Below, one piece after another: positions 1 to 8,155 of a DNA stretch of 64,000 bases. Position 1 is the stretch's first letter. The number at the start of each line of letters is the position of its first letter. A model generated the notes under the pieces. The model ran no database searches. It saw only the letters and a program-made list of their open reading frames with translations, and was not told where the DNA came from. The position numbers and the translations under genes were made by a program. The DNA is taken from assembly GCF_049647105.1 (NCBI RefSeq), contig NZ_JBARWZ010000015.1:12202-76201 (forward strand). The letters run 5' to 3'. The DNA comes from Actinophytocola sp049647105. Its GTDB lineage: Bacteria; Actinomycetota; Actinomycetes; Mycobacteriales; Pseudonocardiaceae.

Positions 1-25
1 GACCGACGGCGCCGGTACGGTTCTC

Positions 26-619
26 GTGTGTGTCGCATGTGGACACCGAGAGCCGTACCGGCGCCTGCCTCTGTTCGCGGTCACCGGACCGAGCGGCACT
101 GGCAAGTCGACGGTGGGGCGGGTGCTGGCCGCCCGGCTCGCCGACACCTGCGTGGTGGCAGAGCAGGATCTGCTGTGGGTCGGCGCGTTGCGTGACCCGA
201 CGGGTGACTCCGCCGCGTTCCGGCAGACGTGGCTGCGGCTCGCGGCGAGCCTGCAGCAGTCGGGCCGTCCCGTCGTGCTGTGCGGCACGGTCGCGCCACC
301 GCAGTTCGAGACCTGGCCGGAACGCGTGCTGTTCGACGACATCCACTACCTGGCCCTGGTGTGCGACGCGGACGTGCTGCGTGCGCGGTTGATGGCCCGC
401 CCGGCCTGGCGCGGCTGGGACGCCGGCCGCATCGACGAGATGATCGAGTTCGCGGAGTGGATGCGCACCGCGCGGACCGAGCCGATGATGACCAGGCTGG
501 ACACCACGACGCGGCCAGTGTCCGAGACGGCCGCCGACGTCGAGGCGTGGGTCCGGTCCCGCCTAGGGACGCGCGATGATCGACAGCTCCACGCTGAAGG
601 GGTCGCGGAACACGGCTGA
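26..619 (+). CDS. P-loop NTPase, small-molecule kinase-like (5' end uncertain)
   Basis: The protein has a Walker A motif GPSGTGKST about 20 residues from the chosen start, in the layout of AAA/shikimate-kinase-like ATPases that phosphorylate small molecules. The substrate cannot be read from the sequence. A CxxC pair (CVAC) precedes the P-loop. The reading frame stays open back to base 2, so the true start may lie outside the window; GTG at 26 is the first usable start inside it. The 3' end overlaps the convergent VOC gene by 57 bp. The second half carries Trp- and Arg-rich segments typical of nucleoside-kinase-like lids. The ATPase fold is clear; the function is open. Confidence 0.6.
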   Translation: MCVACGHREPYRRLPLFAVTGPSGTGKSTVGRVLAARLADTCVVAEQDLLWVGALRDPTGDSAAFRQTWLRLAASLQQSGRPVVLCGTVAPPQFETWPERVLFDDIHYLALVCDADVLRARLMARPAWRGWDAGRIDEMIEFAEWMRTARTEPMMTRLDTTTRPVSETAADVEAWVRSRLGTRDDRQLHAEGVAEHG

Positions 620-1285
620 GCGGCCGTAGGGCGTGTCGTCCACGGTGCCGCCGCCTGCCTTCGCGAGCGTCGCGTCGGTGTCGGCGACCTCGAAACACGT
701 GCCCCACGCGGACTTCGCGCCCGGCATGCCCATGATGCCGCCGACCTCGTGGCCGTCCTGGCGGCGCAGGAACGTGAAGTCGAACCCCGGCAGGTCCGGG
801 TTGCGATCGAGGGTGAAGCCGAAGACCGCGGGGTAGAACTCGCGGGCCTTCCCGGGGTCGCCGGTCACGAGGTCGTTGCGTACCAACGTGTCCGGCTCGT
901 TGACCAGGCGGCAGCCGGGGAACGTCCCGCCCTGCCACAACCCGAACACGGCACCCGTCGGGTCGGTCGCCAGCGCCGCCCGGCCGAGGTCGCCGACGTC
1001 GTGCGGTTGCTCGACGATCGTGCCGCCCGCCGCCACGACGGCCTTCGCGGTGGTGTCGCAGTCGTCGGTGGCGAGGTGCACCGTCCAGCCGCCGTCGCCA
1101 GTCCGCATCCCGGCCACCGGCACGCCTCTCAGCAAGCACATGGTGCCCAGCTCGCCGTCGGCGAACGTCCAGCCGAAGACCCCGCCGTAGTAGTCCTTGG
1201 CCTTGGCCAACTCGGCCACGCCGGGCACCCGCAGGTCCAGCCACGTGGGCGTACCCAGCGGCTGGCGCTCGTTCACTTCGCTCAT
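563..1285 (-). CDS. VOC-family protein with two glyoxalase-like domains
   Basis: About 240 residues form two consecutive VOC (glyoxalase/bleomycin-resistance) modules. Each opens with a strand followed by a KAKDYYGGVFGW or KAREFYPAVFGF motif, the standard helix of this fold. Tandem-VOC proteins act as metal-dependent lyases, dioxygenases or drug-binding proteins; nothing here shows which. ATG at 1285 is preferred because it begins MSEVNERQPLGTP, just before the first domain. Upstream in-frame codons read into non-conserved sequence. The gene is convergent with the kinase-like gene and divergent from the XRE regulator. Confidence 0.8.
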   Translation of the reverse strand: MSEVNERQPLGTPTWLDLRVPGVAELAKAKDYYGGVFGWTFADGELGTMCLLRGVPVAGMRTGDGGWTVHLATDDCDTTAKAVVAAGGTIVEQPHDVGDLGRAALATDPTGAVFGLWQGGTFPGCRLVNEPDTLVRNDLVTGDPGKAREFYPAVFGFTLDRNPDLPGFDFTFLRRQDGHEVGGIMGMPGAKSAWGTCFEVADTDATLAKAGGGTVDDTPYGRSAVFRDPFSVELSIIARP

Positions 1286-1415
1286 GACGACCACGCTACC
1301 GGGCATGTAGGTCAGATCAGGTCCTACTTGCGACGTGCGCCACGACCGCAAGCAGAGCGCTTGCAACTGCTAGCACTCGGGCGTACGGTCGAAGACGTCA
1401 CGAGGAGGTGGCCCG

Positions 1416-1832
1416 GTGAACGAGAACCCGATGGACAAGGTCGCCGACCTCGGACGGGACATCGGCGACTACATCAAACAGCAGCGCAGCAACGCGAAGA
1501 TCTCGCTGCGCCAGCTCTCGAAGCTCGCCGGGGTCTCCAACCCGTACCTCAGCCAGATCGAGCGGGGACTGCGCAAGCCGAGCGCGGAAATCCTGCAGCA
1601 GATCGCCAAGGGTCTGCGGATCTCGGCGGAGGCGCTCTACGTACAGGCCGGGATCCTCGACCTGCCGCAGGGCGGACCGGTGGTCGACGCGGTGCGCGCG
1701 GACACGACGCTCACCGAACGTCAGAAGCAGGTGCTGCTCGACGTCTACGAGTCGTTCCGCCGCGAGAACGCCGCAAGCACGGCCGAGGACGCGGCCACCA
1801 CCGAACAGCCTGAGCCTGACAACAAGGAGTGA
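1416..1832 (+). CDS. XRE-family transcriptional regulator (Rv0474-like)
   Basis: The 138-residue protein has an N-terminal Cro/CI helix-turn-helix at about residues 20-75 (SLRQLSKLAGVSNPYLSQIE is the HTH core) and a short helical C-terminal tail. GTG at 1416 follows a GAGGAGG ribosome-binding site at about 1401-1407. It lies 6 bp upstream of the HbhA-like gene. The pair matches the M. tuberculosis Rv0474-hbhA order, so co-transcription and control of its neighbour are plausible but inferred. There is no ligand-binding domain. Confidence 0.85.
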   Translation: MNENPMDKVADLGRDIGDYIKQQRSNAKISLRQLSKLAGVSNPYLSQIERGLRKPSAEILQQIAKGLRISAEALYVQAGILDLPQGGPVVDAVRADTTLTERQKQVLLDVYESFRRENAASTAEDAATTEQPEPDNKE

Positions 1833-1838
1833 ACACCC

Positions 1839-2540
1839 ATGGTTTCGATGCCGAAGACCGATGACGTACGCAAGGCCCGTGAGCAGGCCGTCGCCGTGCT
1901 CAACACCGCCGCTGACGGCATCCGCACGCCGCTGCTCGCCGCGCTCGGTGCGGGCGACCTCGCCACGCAGGCCGTGATCGACGCCGTCAACAAGGCCCGC
2001 ACCAGGGTCAACGAGGGCACCACCTCGGCCAGGGAGACCGTCGACACGCTGCCCAAGGACCTGGCGGGTCTTCGCGAGAAGGTCGACCCTGCCGAGCTGC
2101 GCAAGCTCGTCGACGAGTACGCCGAGGCCGCGCAGAAGCTCTACCAGAAGCTGGCCGGTCAAGGCGAGGACGCGCTGACGAAGCTGAAGTCCGACCCGCG
2201 TGTCGGCAAGGCGATCGACCAGCTCGAGGAGGCCATCGCCGCGCTGCAGGACCGCGTCGGCGACGCGGCCGGTGACGCCCGCGAGCTCGCCGACGAGGTG
2301 CTCTCGAAGGTGACCCGCCGGACCCGCTCGGTCGGCGAGAAGACCGCCCGCAAGGTCACCCAGGCCGCCGACGAGGCCGCCGTGGCCGTCGAGGAGCTCG
2401 GCGACGACGTCGCGCACGAGGTCCGCAGCGCGAGCCGCAAGGCCGCCAACCGGACCGCTCCCCGCAAGGCCGCGCCGCGCACCGCGTCGACGACCCGCAA
2501 GACCAACGGGTCCGCCAAGACCACCAAGACCACCAAGTAA
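1839..2540 (+). CDS. hbhA: HbhA-like lysine/alanine-rich coiled-coil protein
   Basis: The 233-residue, mostly helical protein resembles mycobacterial heparin-binding haemagglutinin. It has a short N-terminal segment, a long amphipathic coiled coil (about residues 10-190, rich in Ala, Asp, Glu and Lys), and a C-terminal basic tail made of repeated KAA/RKT/KTTK units. In mycobacteria the Lys-rich tail binds heparan sulphate; in a soil actinomycete a cell-surface, nucleoid or membrane-organising role is as likely. The start is ATG 1839, just after the XRE gene. A strong terminator follows directly. Confidence 0.75.
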   Translation: MVSMPKTDDVRKAREQAVAVLNTAADGIRTPLLAALGAGDLATQAVIDAVNKARTRVNEGTTSARETVDTLPKDLAGLREKVDPAELRKLVDEYAEAAQKLYQKLAGQGEDALTKLKSDPRVGKAIDQLEEAIAALQDRVGDAAGDARELADEVLSKVTRRTRSVGEKTARKVTQAADEAAVAVEELGDDVAHEVRSASRKAANRTAPRKAAPRTASTTRKTNGSAKTTKTTK

Positions 2541-2552
2541 CAACGCAGGTCA

Positions 2553-2590
2553 GAACCCCCGGACAGCCATTGCGGCGCCGGGGGTTCTTC
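2553..2590 (+). terminator. Rho-independent terminator after hbhA-like gene
   Basis: There is a perfect 10-bp inverted repeat: gaacccccgg at 2553-2562 and ccgggggttc at 2578-2587. The loop is 15 nt, and ttcttc follows. It lies 12 bp after the hbhA-like stop codon. Confidence 0.85.
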
Positions 2591-2645
2591 GTGTCCGCAA
2601 AGCGGCGTATGGGTAGTCCGCTGGAAACACCCGTGCCTCCGCACG

Positions 2646-2651
2646 TAGTCT
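2646..2651 (+). promoter_or_regulatory. -10 element TAGTCT, leaderless arrangement
   Basis: A TANNNT hexamer ends 7 bp before the GTG start at 2659. Transcription would therefore begin at or beside the start codon, with no room for a Shine-Dalgarno site. This is an inference from spacing. Confidence 0.5.
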
Positions 2652-2658
2652 GGGGCGC

Positions 2659-2952
2659 GTGCCGGCAGAAGCGTTGTGGATCCTCTGGATCATCAAGTGG
2701 CTCGCGGTCCCCGTCGGGGTCTACGCGTTCATCCACGCATTGATGCAGCGACCGGACGCCTACGCCGCGATCGACAGAATGACGAAACCGGCCTGGCTCG
2801 GCATCACCGCGGGTGGCACCGTGGCGCTGATCCTCTTCGACGCGGCGAGTATCGGACTGATGTTCTGGATCGCCGGTCTTGTCGCCGTGCTCGTCTACAT
2901 CGTCGACGTGCGGCCGCGGCTCATCGAGGTGCAACGCGGGAACCGATGGTGA
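2659..2952 (+). CDS. DUF2516-family membrane protein (Rv0476-like)
   Basis: The 97-residue protein has three predicted membrane helices, at about residues 4-25, 42-60 and 64-82, and matches the DUF2516 family in length and pattern. The function is unknown. Its gene order after hbhA is the same as in mycobacteria. The end overlaps the YbaK-type gene by 7 bp (ATGGTGA), so the two are probably translationally coupled. Confidence 0.75.
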   Translation: MPAEALWILWIIKWLAVPVGVYAFIHALMQRPDAYAAIDRMTKPAWLGITAGGTVALILFDAASIGLMFWIAGLVAVLVYIVDVRPRLIEVQRGNRW

Positions 2953-3491
2953 GATGGACCGTCGCCGGCTCGCTGACCGTCGAGCCCGCCGCCGAGCATC
3001 CCGGCCTGCTGGCCGACCCGGTCGTGAAGGCGCTCGCCGCGCTGCCCGATCCCGCCGATGTCGGTGTCGCCGCGATCGACCCGGAACTCGCCGACACGGC
3101 CGCGTTCTGCGAGGCGTACGGCTCGCCGCTGACGGCGTCCGCGAACTGCGTCGTCGTCGCTGGCAAGCGGGCCGGTGAGGAACGGTTCGCGGCGTGCCTG
3201 GTGCTGGCGACCACGCGTGCGGACGTGAACGGTGTGGTGCGCAAGCGACTCGACGTCCGGAAGGCGTCGTTCGCGCCCATGGACACCGCGGTCGAGCTGA
3301 CCGGCATGGCGTACGGCGGCATCACACCGCTCGGCCTGCCGCCGGAGTGGCCCGTGCTGGTAGACGCGGCCGTCGCGGCCGCGCCCGAGCTGGTCATCGG
3401 CAGCGGCGTCCGCGGCAGCAAGCTCCTGGTCACCGGCGCCACGCTGGCCATGCTCCCGAACGCCGAGGTCATCGAGGGCCTCGGCCGCTGA
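2946..3491 (+). CDS. YbaK/EbsC-type aminoacyl-tRNA deacylase-like protein
   Basis: The 181-residue protein belongs to the YbaK/aminoacyl-tRNA-editing superfamily, which hydrolyses mischarged aminoacyl-tRNA. The diagnostic GGITPLGLP and GSGVRGSKL segments are in the last third. Residues 1-60 do not match the family core strongly, so the actual substrate is unproven. The ATG at 2946 overlaps the upstream stop, which decides the start. Confidence 0.7.
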   Translation: MVRWTVAGSLTVEPAAEHPGLLADPVVKALAALPDPADVGVAAIDPELADTAAFCEAYGSPLTASANCVVVAGKRAGEERFAACLVLATTRADVNGVVRKRLDVRKASFAPMDTAVELTGMAYGGITPLGLPPEWPVLVDAAVAAAPELVIGSGVRGSKLLVTGATLAMLPNAEVIEGLGR

Positions 3492-3530
3492 TCCGGCCTC
3501 CGCGATCTTGCCACCGGCTATCCGTGTGGC

Positions 3531-3548
3531 TATCTTGTCAATGACAAG
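3531..3548 (+). promoter_or_regulatory. Candidate operator: palindrome over a -10 region
   Basis: CTTGTCA-A-TGACAAG (3534-3548) is a perfect 7+1+7 palindrome. It overlaps a TATCTT hexamer (3531-3536) that could serve as a -10 element, 16 bp before ATG 3564. A dyad covering the -10 and start site is typical of repressor sites of TetR/MarR type. The cognate regulator is unknown and may be encoded elsewhere. Confidence 0.55.
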
Positions 3549-3563
3549 ACTGGAGCGTGACCG

Positions 3564-4415
3564 ATGAGTGTCGACCTGGGTTTGGTCCGGCAGATGTGGC
3601 GGCTCATGGAGCCCGTCCACGCGATCCTGTACTACGCGCCCGAGGTGTTCGCGCGCGTCGCGAAGCTTGGTTTCGACACGGAGACGCGCTGGCCAAGCTA
3701 CTTCCCGCTTCGTGCGGCGCCGCTCGGCGCGGTCGGCCCGGAGCTGGTGGCCGCCGTGTTCTACAGCTTCGACCCGGCCATGGTCCGTGCGCACGTCCCG
3801 GCCGTCTGGCAGACCGCCACCCCCGAGGAGGTTCTCGCCGCCCGCCGCGACGGGGTCGACGAGGCGCTGGGGGCGATCACCGCCGACCTGGAGCTGCGGG
3901 AGGCCGTCGACCTGGCCCGCCGCCTGGTCGACGGCGTGAGCACGGTCGGCAGGCCACTCGGCGCGGCGAACGCCGACCTGCCGTGGCCGGACGAGCCGCA
4001 CCTCGCGCTGTGGCACGCGGCCACGATCATGCGCGAGGTCCGCGGCGACGGTCATGTGGCCGCACTGCTCACCGCGGGCCTCGACCCGGTCGAGTCGCTG
4101 GTCTCGTTCGCGGGGGTCGGCGCCGCCTCACGCGAGGTCTTCGCGAGCCGGGGCTGGTCGGACCACGAGTGGGACGCCGCCACACGGCGGCTCGTCGAGC
4201 GGGGCTGGCTGACCGAGGACGGCACCGCAACCGAGGCGGGCCACGCGGGCCGGGACGAGGTCGAGAGGCTGACCGACGAACTGGCCGCGCCCGCCTACCG
4301 GGCGCTCGGCGCGGAACAGGTGGGACGGCTCGCGCAGCTCGTCATGCCCGTCACCATGGCGGCGGTGAAGACCGGTCTGCTGCCGAGGCAGAGCACGCTC
4401 GGTCTCGGCCGGTAA
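3564..4415 (+). CDS. SCO6745-family protein
   Basis: The 283-residue, mainly helical soluble protein resembles the actinobacterial SCO6745 family. It has no catalytic motif that I recognise. The segment at about residues 195-240 (REVFASRGWSDHEWD, then ERGWLTEDG) looks like a winged-helix of MarR type, so DNA binding is possible. ATG 3564 is preceded by TGGAGCG. The gene stands alone between a palindromic operator and a strong bidirectional terminator, which suggests a single inducible unit, possibly autoregulated. Confidence 0.65.
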   Translation: MSVDLGLVRQMWRLMEPVHAILYYAPEVFARVAKLGFDTETRWPSYFPLRAAPLGAVGPELVAAVFYSFDPAMVRAHVPAVWQTATPEEVLAARRDGVDEALGAITADLELREAVDLARRLVDGVSTVGRPLGAANADLPWPDEPHLALWHAATIMREVRGDGHVAALLTAGLDPVESLVSFAGVGAASREVFASRGWSDHEWDAATRRLVERGWLTEDGTATEAGHAGRDEVERLTDELAAPAYRALGAEQVGRLAQLVMPVTMAAVKTGLLPRQSTLGLGR

Positions 4416-4420
4416 TGGAC

Positions 4421-4454
4421 GGGCGGGGAGTCCGCGTGTGTGGACTCCCCGCCC
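4421..4454. terminator. Bidirectional terminator hairpin
   Basis: A 13-bp perfect stem pairs gggcggggagtcc (4421-4433) with ggactccccgccc (4442-4454) across an 8-nt loop. It lies between the convergent SCO6745-family and oxygenase genes. T-runs are weak on both sides. Confidence 0.75.
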
Positions 4455-4499
4455 TGGATGAGTTGCTCAAAGGGCCCAGGAAGTAAGACGTCGCAACGG

Positions 4500-5447
4500 T
4501 CAGAAAGGTTGCCGATCCAGTTCGGATCGCAGCTGCGGGAACACCTTCGCCACCTTCGCGGTCAGGTAGTCGCCGTAGGTGCCTTCGAACGCGAGCGGTG
4601 ACTGGCCGTCCCACCGGCGCCGCCCGTCCCCGGCGACCGCGGCGCGGTCGGGCAGCGGCGGCACCTCGGCGCCGAAGTCCGGGTCGAAGAAGAACGGGAA
4701 CGACAGCCGGTCCCGGCCGGACGTGTTCCGCACCCGGTGCGGGGTGGACCGGTACCAGCCGCCGGTCAGCCGCTCGAGCATGTCGCCGATGTTGCACACG
4801 AACGTGTTCGGCAGCGGCGGCGCGTCGATCCACCCGTCCGGCGTGTGGACCTGCAGGCCGCCGTTGTCGTCCTGCAGCAGCAACGTCAGCAGCCCGTAGT
4901 CCGTGTGCTCGCCGACGCCCCAGCCCGGGTCGCCAGCCGGTGCGGGCGGGTAGTGGAAGATCCGGAACAGCGTGGTCGGGTTCGCGGTGTAGCCGGCGGA
5001 GAAGTAGTCGTCCGCGAGGCCGAGACTCGATGCCACGCCACGCAGGACTTCCTGTGCCACGCGGGTCATCTCGTCCAGGTAGGTCAGCACCAGCGCGCGC
5101 ATCTCCGGTACCTGGCGCGGGAAGAGATTGGGCCCGTGCAGTGCGAGCGGGTGCTCGGCGGGCAGTTCCGTGCCGAAGTACAGGCCCTCCTTGCGGTCCT
5201 GCTCACCCGAGGTCAGCTCGGCGCCCACCGGGAACCAGCCCCGCCACGCCTTCCCGCCGCGAGCCATCGAGATCTGGTCCTTCTCGTTGTCCGGCAAGGA
5301 GAAGAACGCGCGGGCCGCGGCGTCGAGCGAGTGCTGCAGCACCTGAGGCACACCGTGCCCGGCGACGTAGAAGAACCCCGTCTCGCGGCACGCCGCCTCG
5401 ATCTTCTCCGGCACGTCCGGTCCGGCCAGGTCGATCACGGGCAGCAT
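4500..5447 (-). CDS. Isopenicillin N synthase-like Fe(II)/2-oxoglutarate oxygenase
   Basis: The 315-residue protein has the N-terminal DIOX segment (VIDLAG, then GFFYVAGHGVP) and a C-terminal jelly-roll. The 2-His-1-Asp iron triad is visible as HTD in GVGEHTDYGLL and the distal His in STPHRVRN; RDRLSFP supplies the co-substrate-binding Arg/Ser. Members oxidise diverse small molecules, and the substrate is unknown. ATG at 5447 shares one base with the purU stop (TGATG), so translation is coupled and the partner function may lie in one-carbon or purine-linked metabolism. I see no antibiotic cluster, so a cephalosporin role is unlikely. Confidence 0.85.
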   Translation of the reverse strand: MLPVIDLAGPDVPEKIEAACRETGFFYVAGHGVPQVLQHSLDAAARAFFSLPDNEKDQISMARGGKAWRGWFPVGAELTSGEQDRKEGLYFGTELPAEHPLALHGPNLFPRQVPEMRALVLTYLDEMTRVAQEVLRGVASSLGLADDYFSAGYTANPTTLFRIFHYPPAPAGDPGWGVGEHTDYGLLTLLLQDDNGGLQVHTPDGWIDAPPLPNTFVCNIGDMLERLTGGWYRSTPHRVRNTSGRDRLSFPFFFDPDFGAEVPPLPDRAAVAGDGRRRWDGQSPLAFEGTYGDYLTAKVAKVFPQLRSELDRQPF

Positions 5448-6298
5448 CACAGCACCACCGTCTTGTTGCCGTGCACCAGGATCCGGTTCTCCAGGTGCCA
5501 CCGCAGGCCGCGGGAGAGGACGACCTTCTCGATGTCACGGCCCTTGCGCACCATGTCCGGCACCGAGTCGCCGTGGTCGACGCGGATCACGTCCTGTTCG
5601 ACGATCGGCCCCGCGTCCAGCTCCGCGGTCACGTAGTGGCAGGTCGCGCCGATCAGCTTCACGCCGCGCCGGTGCGCCTGGTGGTAGGGCTTCGCGCCGA
5701 CGAACGACGGCAGGAAGCTGTGGTGGATGTTCAGTGCCCGGCCCGACCACCGCGCACACAGGTCGGCGGGCAGGATCTGCATGAAGCGCGCCAGCACGAT
5801 CGCGTGCGGGGCCGCGGCGTCGACCAGCTCCGCCACCTTCGCGAACGCGGTTTCCTTGTCCTCCCTGGGGAATGACACGTGGTGGAACGGGATGCCGTGC
5901 GCCTCGGTGATCGTGGCGAGGTCGGCGTGGTTGCCGATCACCGCCGACACCTCCACGTCCAGTTCCCTCGCGGCGACCCGGCCCAGGATGTCGTACAGGC
6001 AGTGCCCCTCCCGCGACACGAGGATCACCACCCGGCGCCGCCTGCCCGTGTCGAGGATGTGCCACTCCCCGCCCAGCGCCGCGACGGCCGCCCCGAACCG
6101 GTCGCGCAGCTCGGCCGCCTCGAACGGCAGCGAGTCGGCGGCGACCTCCTGGCGGGTGAAGAACCAGCCGGTGTCCGGGTCGGTGTGGTAGGCGGCCTCG
6201 ACGATCGTGCCGCCCGCCTCGGCGAGGAAGGACGCGATCGTCGCGACGATGCCGATCTGGTCCTGGCAGCCGAAGGTGATCACGTATCGGCGGGCCAT
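5447..6298 (-). CDS. purU: Formyltetrahydrofolate deformylase PurU
   Basis: The enzyme hydrolyses 10-formyl-tetrahydrofolate to formate and tetrahydrofolate, balancing one-carbon pools and feeding PurT-type purine synthesis. The 283 residues comprise an N-terminal ACT domain (about 5-85, starting YVITFGCQDQIGIVATI) and a formyltransferase-like catalytic domain with the signature NIHHSFLPSF and DAGPIVEQD, containing the expected catalytic Asn/His/Asp. The ATG at 6298 begins MARRYVITFG; the upstream extension is non-conserved. It heads a two-gene unit with the oxygenase. Confidence 0.93.
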   Translation of the reverse strand: MARRYVITFGCQDQIGIVATIASFLAEAGGTIVEAAYHTDPDTGWFFTRQEVAADSLPFEAAELRDRFGAAVAALGGEWHILDTGRRRRVVILVSREGHCLYDILGRVAARELDVEVSAVIGNHADLATITEAHGIPFHHVSFPREDKETAFAKVAELVDAAAPHAIVLARFMQILPADLCARWSGRALNIHHSFLPSFVGAKPYHQAHRRGVKLIGATCHYVTAELDAGPIVEQDVIRVDHGDSVPDMVRKGRDIEKVVLSRGLRWHLENRILVHGNKTVVL

Positions 6299-6308
6299 GG
6301 CCGTCCTC

Positions 6309-7025
6309 TCATGGAGTACGCAGTGCGGCGACGAACGCCGGGTCCCCGCTGACCACCGCGGTGCTCGGCCGCTTCCACAACGCACGGTAGACCGCGTCCG
6401 CGGTACCGACCAGGGACGCGGTCGTGTCGAGCTCCGTTGGCTTGCCGATCTCCGGCGTGGCGTCCTCGGAGAGCGTGACCAGCCACGCGCGGCCCGCGTC
6501 GGCGGCGTGCACGAGCACGGTGCCCGCGACGTCGGTGGGGAAGCGGGCGACCATGATCGTGAGCACCTCGTCGACGCCGTCGGCGGCGAACTCCGGGTCG
6601 AACACGAGGTGTGGCACCTCGTTGCCGTGGGCGGCGTGTTCGGCGTCGAGCCGGTGGATCGCGGTCTCGTGGGCCTGCCGCCGCGCCCAGAACCCGGTGC
6701 CCGAGTTGCCGGCGAACGCCCACGCTGGTGCGCCCGGCCCGCGCTCCGCCAGCTCGGTGAGCATCGTGTCCAGCCGCTCGTCCCAGAAGGCGAGCAGCTC
6801 GTCCCAGTCCTCGGGCGGGCGCTCGGTCCTCGGCGCGTCACCCGACGCTTCGGCGTCCAATGCCAGCACGACCTGGGCTTGCACGCGGGCGATGTGCCGC
6901 ACCAGCCGGTGCACCGTCCACCCGGGACACGTGGGCACCCCGGCGTCCGGCCCGGCGGTCACCGCCGCAGCACGCAACGCCGTTGCCTGCTGCCGTGTCT
7001 GTTCGAGGAAATAGTGAAACTCCAC
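6309..7025 (-). CDS. Maleylpyruvate isomerase-family mycothiol-dependent enzyme
   Basis: The 238-residue protein has a DinB/MDMPI N-terminal four-helix domain with the metal-site His in HETAIHRLDAEHA and the typical PGWTVHRLVRHIARV helix, then an MDMPI C-terminal domain. The family uses mycothiol as cofactor or transfers to it, consistent with mshA in this window. GTG at 7025 begins VEFHYFLEQ, the expected N-terminus. The gene is on the purU strand, 10 bp upstream of purU, so it probably belongs to the same operon. The substrate is unknown. Confidence 0.8.
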   Translation of the reverse strand: MEFHYFLEQTRQQATALRAAAVTAGPDAGVPTCPGWTVHRLVRHIARVQAQVVLALDAEASGDAPRTERPPEDWDELLAFWDERLDTMLTELAERGPGAPAWAFAGNSGTGFWARRQAHETAIHRLDAEHAAHGNEVPHLVFDPEFAADGVDEVLTIMVARFPTDVAGTVLVHAADAGRAWLVTLSEDATPEIGKPTELDTTASLVGTADAVYRALWKRPSTAVVSGDPAFVAALRTP

Positions 7026-7063
7026 GGGAAATACCCTAGTGGCAGGCGGCGCGGTCGGGGGAT

Positions 7064-7829
7064 CTACAAGCGGGCCTGTGCGTAGGCCGCCATGGCCGTG
7101 CGCAGGAACTCCGCCAGGCGCGGGTCCGTCCTGTCGAAGTTCCCTCGGAACCTCGGGTCGTCGGCGTACAGGTCGCCGAGACCGGTGTAGGACTCGCGGT
7201 CCGGCGTCCAGTGCCCGGAGGACAGCCAGCGGTAGTGGCCGTCGAGCACGTCCAGCACCTCGGTGTCGCCCGGCTCGTGCCCAGCGTCGATCAGGGCGAG
7301 GAGCGCGTCGAGCTGCTCGGCCCACTGCTTGCCCTGTGACTGCCACCATTCCTTGGACTTGTCCCTGACGCGTGCGCCCGCGGCGTCCACCTGCTCGGCG
7401 CCCCACCGCTGCCGCGCCTCCTCCTGCAACTCCTCCTGCTTGGCGGCGTCGAAGCCCTCGAACCAGTGGTCCATCGATCGTCCCTGTGTCACGTTGTCAC
7501 CCTCCTCCAGTTCCTCGATCGTGCGGGTGACGGTGCGCGCCAGCCGCGCGAAGCGGTCCCGCTCCGCCCGCAGCCAACGACGGTGCATCCTCGAGCACCT
7601 CGACCCGGTCCCGGCCCTGCTGGACGATCTCCTTGATCGCGTCCAGCCCGACGCCCAGCTCCCGCATCACGAGGATCTGCTGCAGCCGCAGCAGCTGTTC
7701 CTGCTCGTAGTAGCGGTAGCCGTTGCCGCCGACCCATGCAGGCGGCAGCAACCCGATCTCGTCGTAGTGCCGCAGGGTGCGGGACGTCACCTTGGACATC
7801 TTCGCGACCTGCGCGATCGACCACGCCAT
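7064..7829 (-). pseudogene. TipA-like MerR regulator broken by a one-base frameshift
   Basis: The first frame (7829 down to about 7590) encodes an intact MerR DNA-binding domain: SIAQVAKMSKVTSRTLRHYDE plus the wing NGYRYYEQ. The second frame (about 7588 to 7064) encodes the coiled-coil end and a full TipAS ligand-binding domain (WGAEQVDAAG, then LGDLYADDPRFRGNFD). Removing the single base at about 7587 restores LEEHRRWLRAERDRF, the continuous coiled coil expected in TipAL proteins of about 255 residues. Past that point the MerR frame runs into low-complexity junk. It could be a real mutation, a sequencing error, or two separately translated products, because the extra base creates an ATG. TipA proteins bind thiopeptide-type and other peptide antibiotics. 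Confidence 0.8.
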
Positions 7830-7893
7830 ACCGACCACCAAGACCTCGACGAACCGTTTGCCGCCTACGGTCGAGCGCCCACAACGTAGAAAA

Positions 7894-7919
7894 CCCCTGG
7901 TCAGCGAGCCAACCAGGGG
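7894..7919 (-). terminator. Terminator after the DUF397 gene
   Basis: An 8-bp stem pairs cccctggt (7894-7901) with accagggg (7912-7919). Read on the minus strand it is followed by TTTTC, so it ends the XRE-DUF397 unit. It lies 15 bp past the DUF397 stop. Confidence 0.75.
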
Positions 7920-7933
7920 CTTTCCCGCACGGC

Positions 7934-8155
7934 TCAGCAGTCGCTACGCCCAGCCTTGGCAACGAACCTAGCCAGTCCCAGCAAGTCGACCGGGACCACA
8001 GGTCCAGCGGGGTTCTTCGAGTCCCGAGCGAACGCCTGACCACCCTGCCAGGTCAGCTCGACACACTCCCCACCATCCTGACTGAACGACGACTTGCGCC
8101 ACTCAGCGATATCAGGCTCCAGAGGGCGCACGGAGTGCACCTCCTCACAGCTCAT
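7934..8155 (-). CDS. DUF397 small acidic protein (WhiJ-cluster partner)
   Basis: The 73-residue protein has the DUF397 signature: EWRKSSFSQDGGECVEL near the middle, then ARDSKNPAGP. In streptomycetes such proteins sit beside WhiJ-like XRE regulators and are thought to modulate them, in an antitoxin-like or developmental-switch role. Here it overlaps the upstream XRE/DUF5753 gene by 11 bp, so coupled translation is expected. A terminator follows. Confidence 0.88.
   Translation of the reverse strand: MSCEEVHSVRPLEPDIAEWRKSSFSQDGGECVELTWQGGQAFARDSKNPAGPVVPVDLLGLARFVAKAGRSDC

Noticed and set aside
4500..5447. Isopenicillin N synthase-like gene taken as part of a beta-lactam cluster
   Set aside because: No NRPS, epimerase or expandase gene is nearby; it is coupled to purU, so a housekeeping or unknown oxygenase role fits better.
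7497..7841. Annotating the MerR half as a complete 114-residue regulator
   Set aside because: Its last 30 codons after about 7590 are out-of-frame junk, and the continuous TipA-like protein is restored by one base change.
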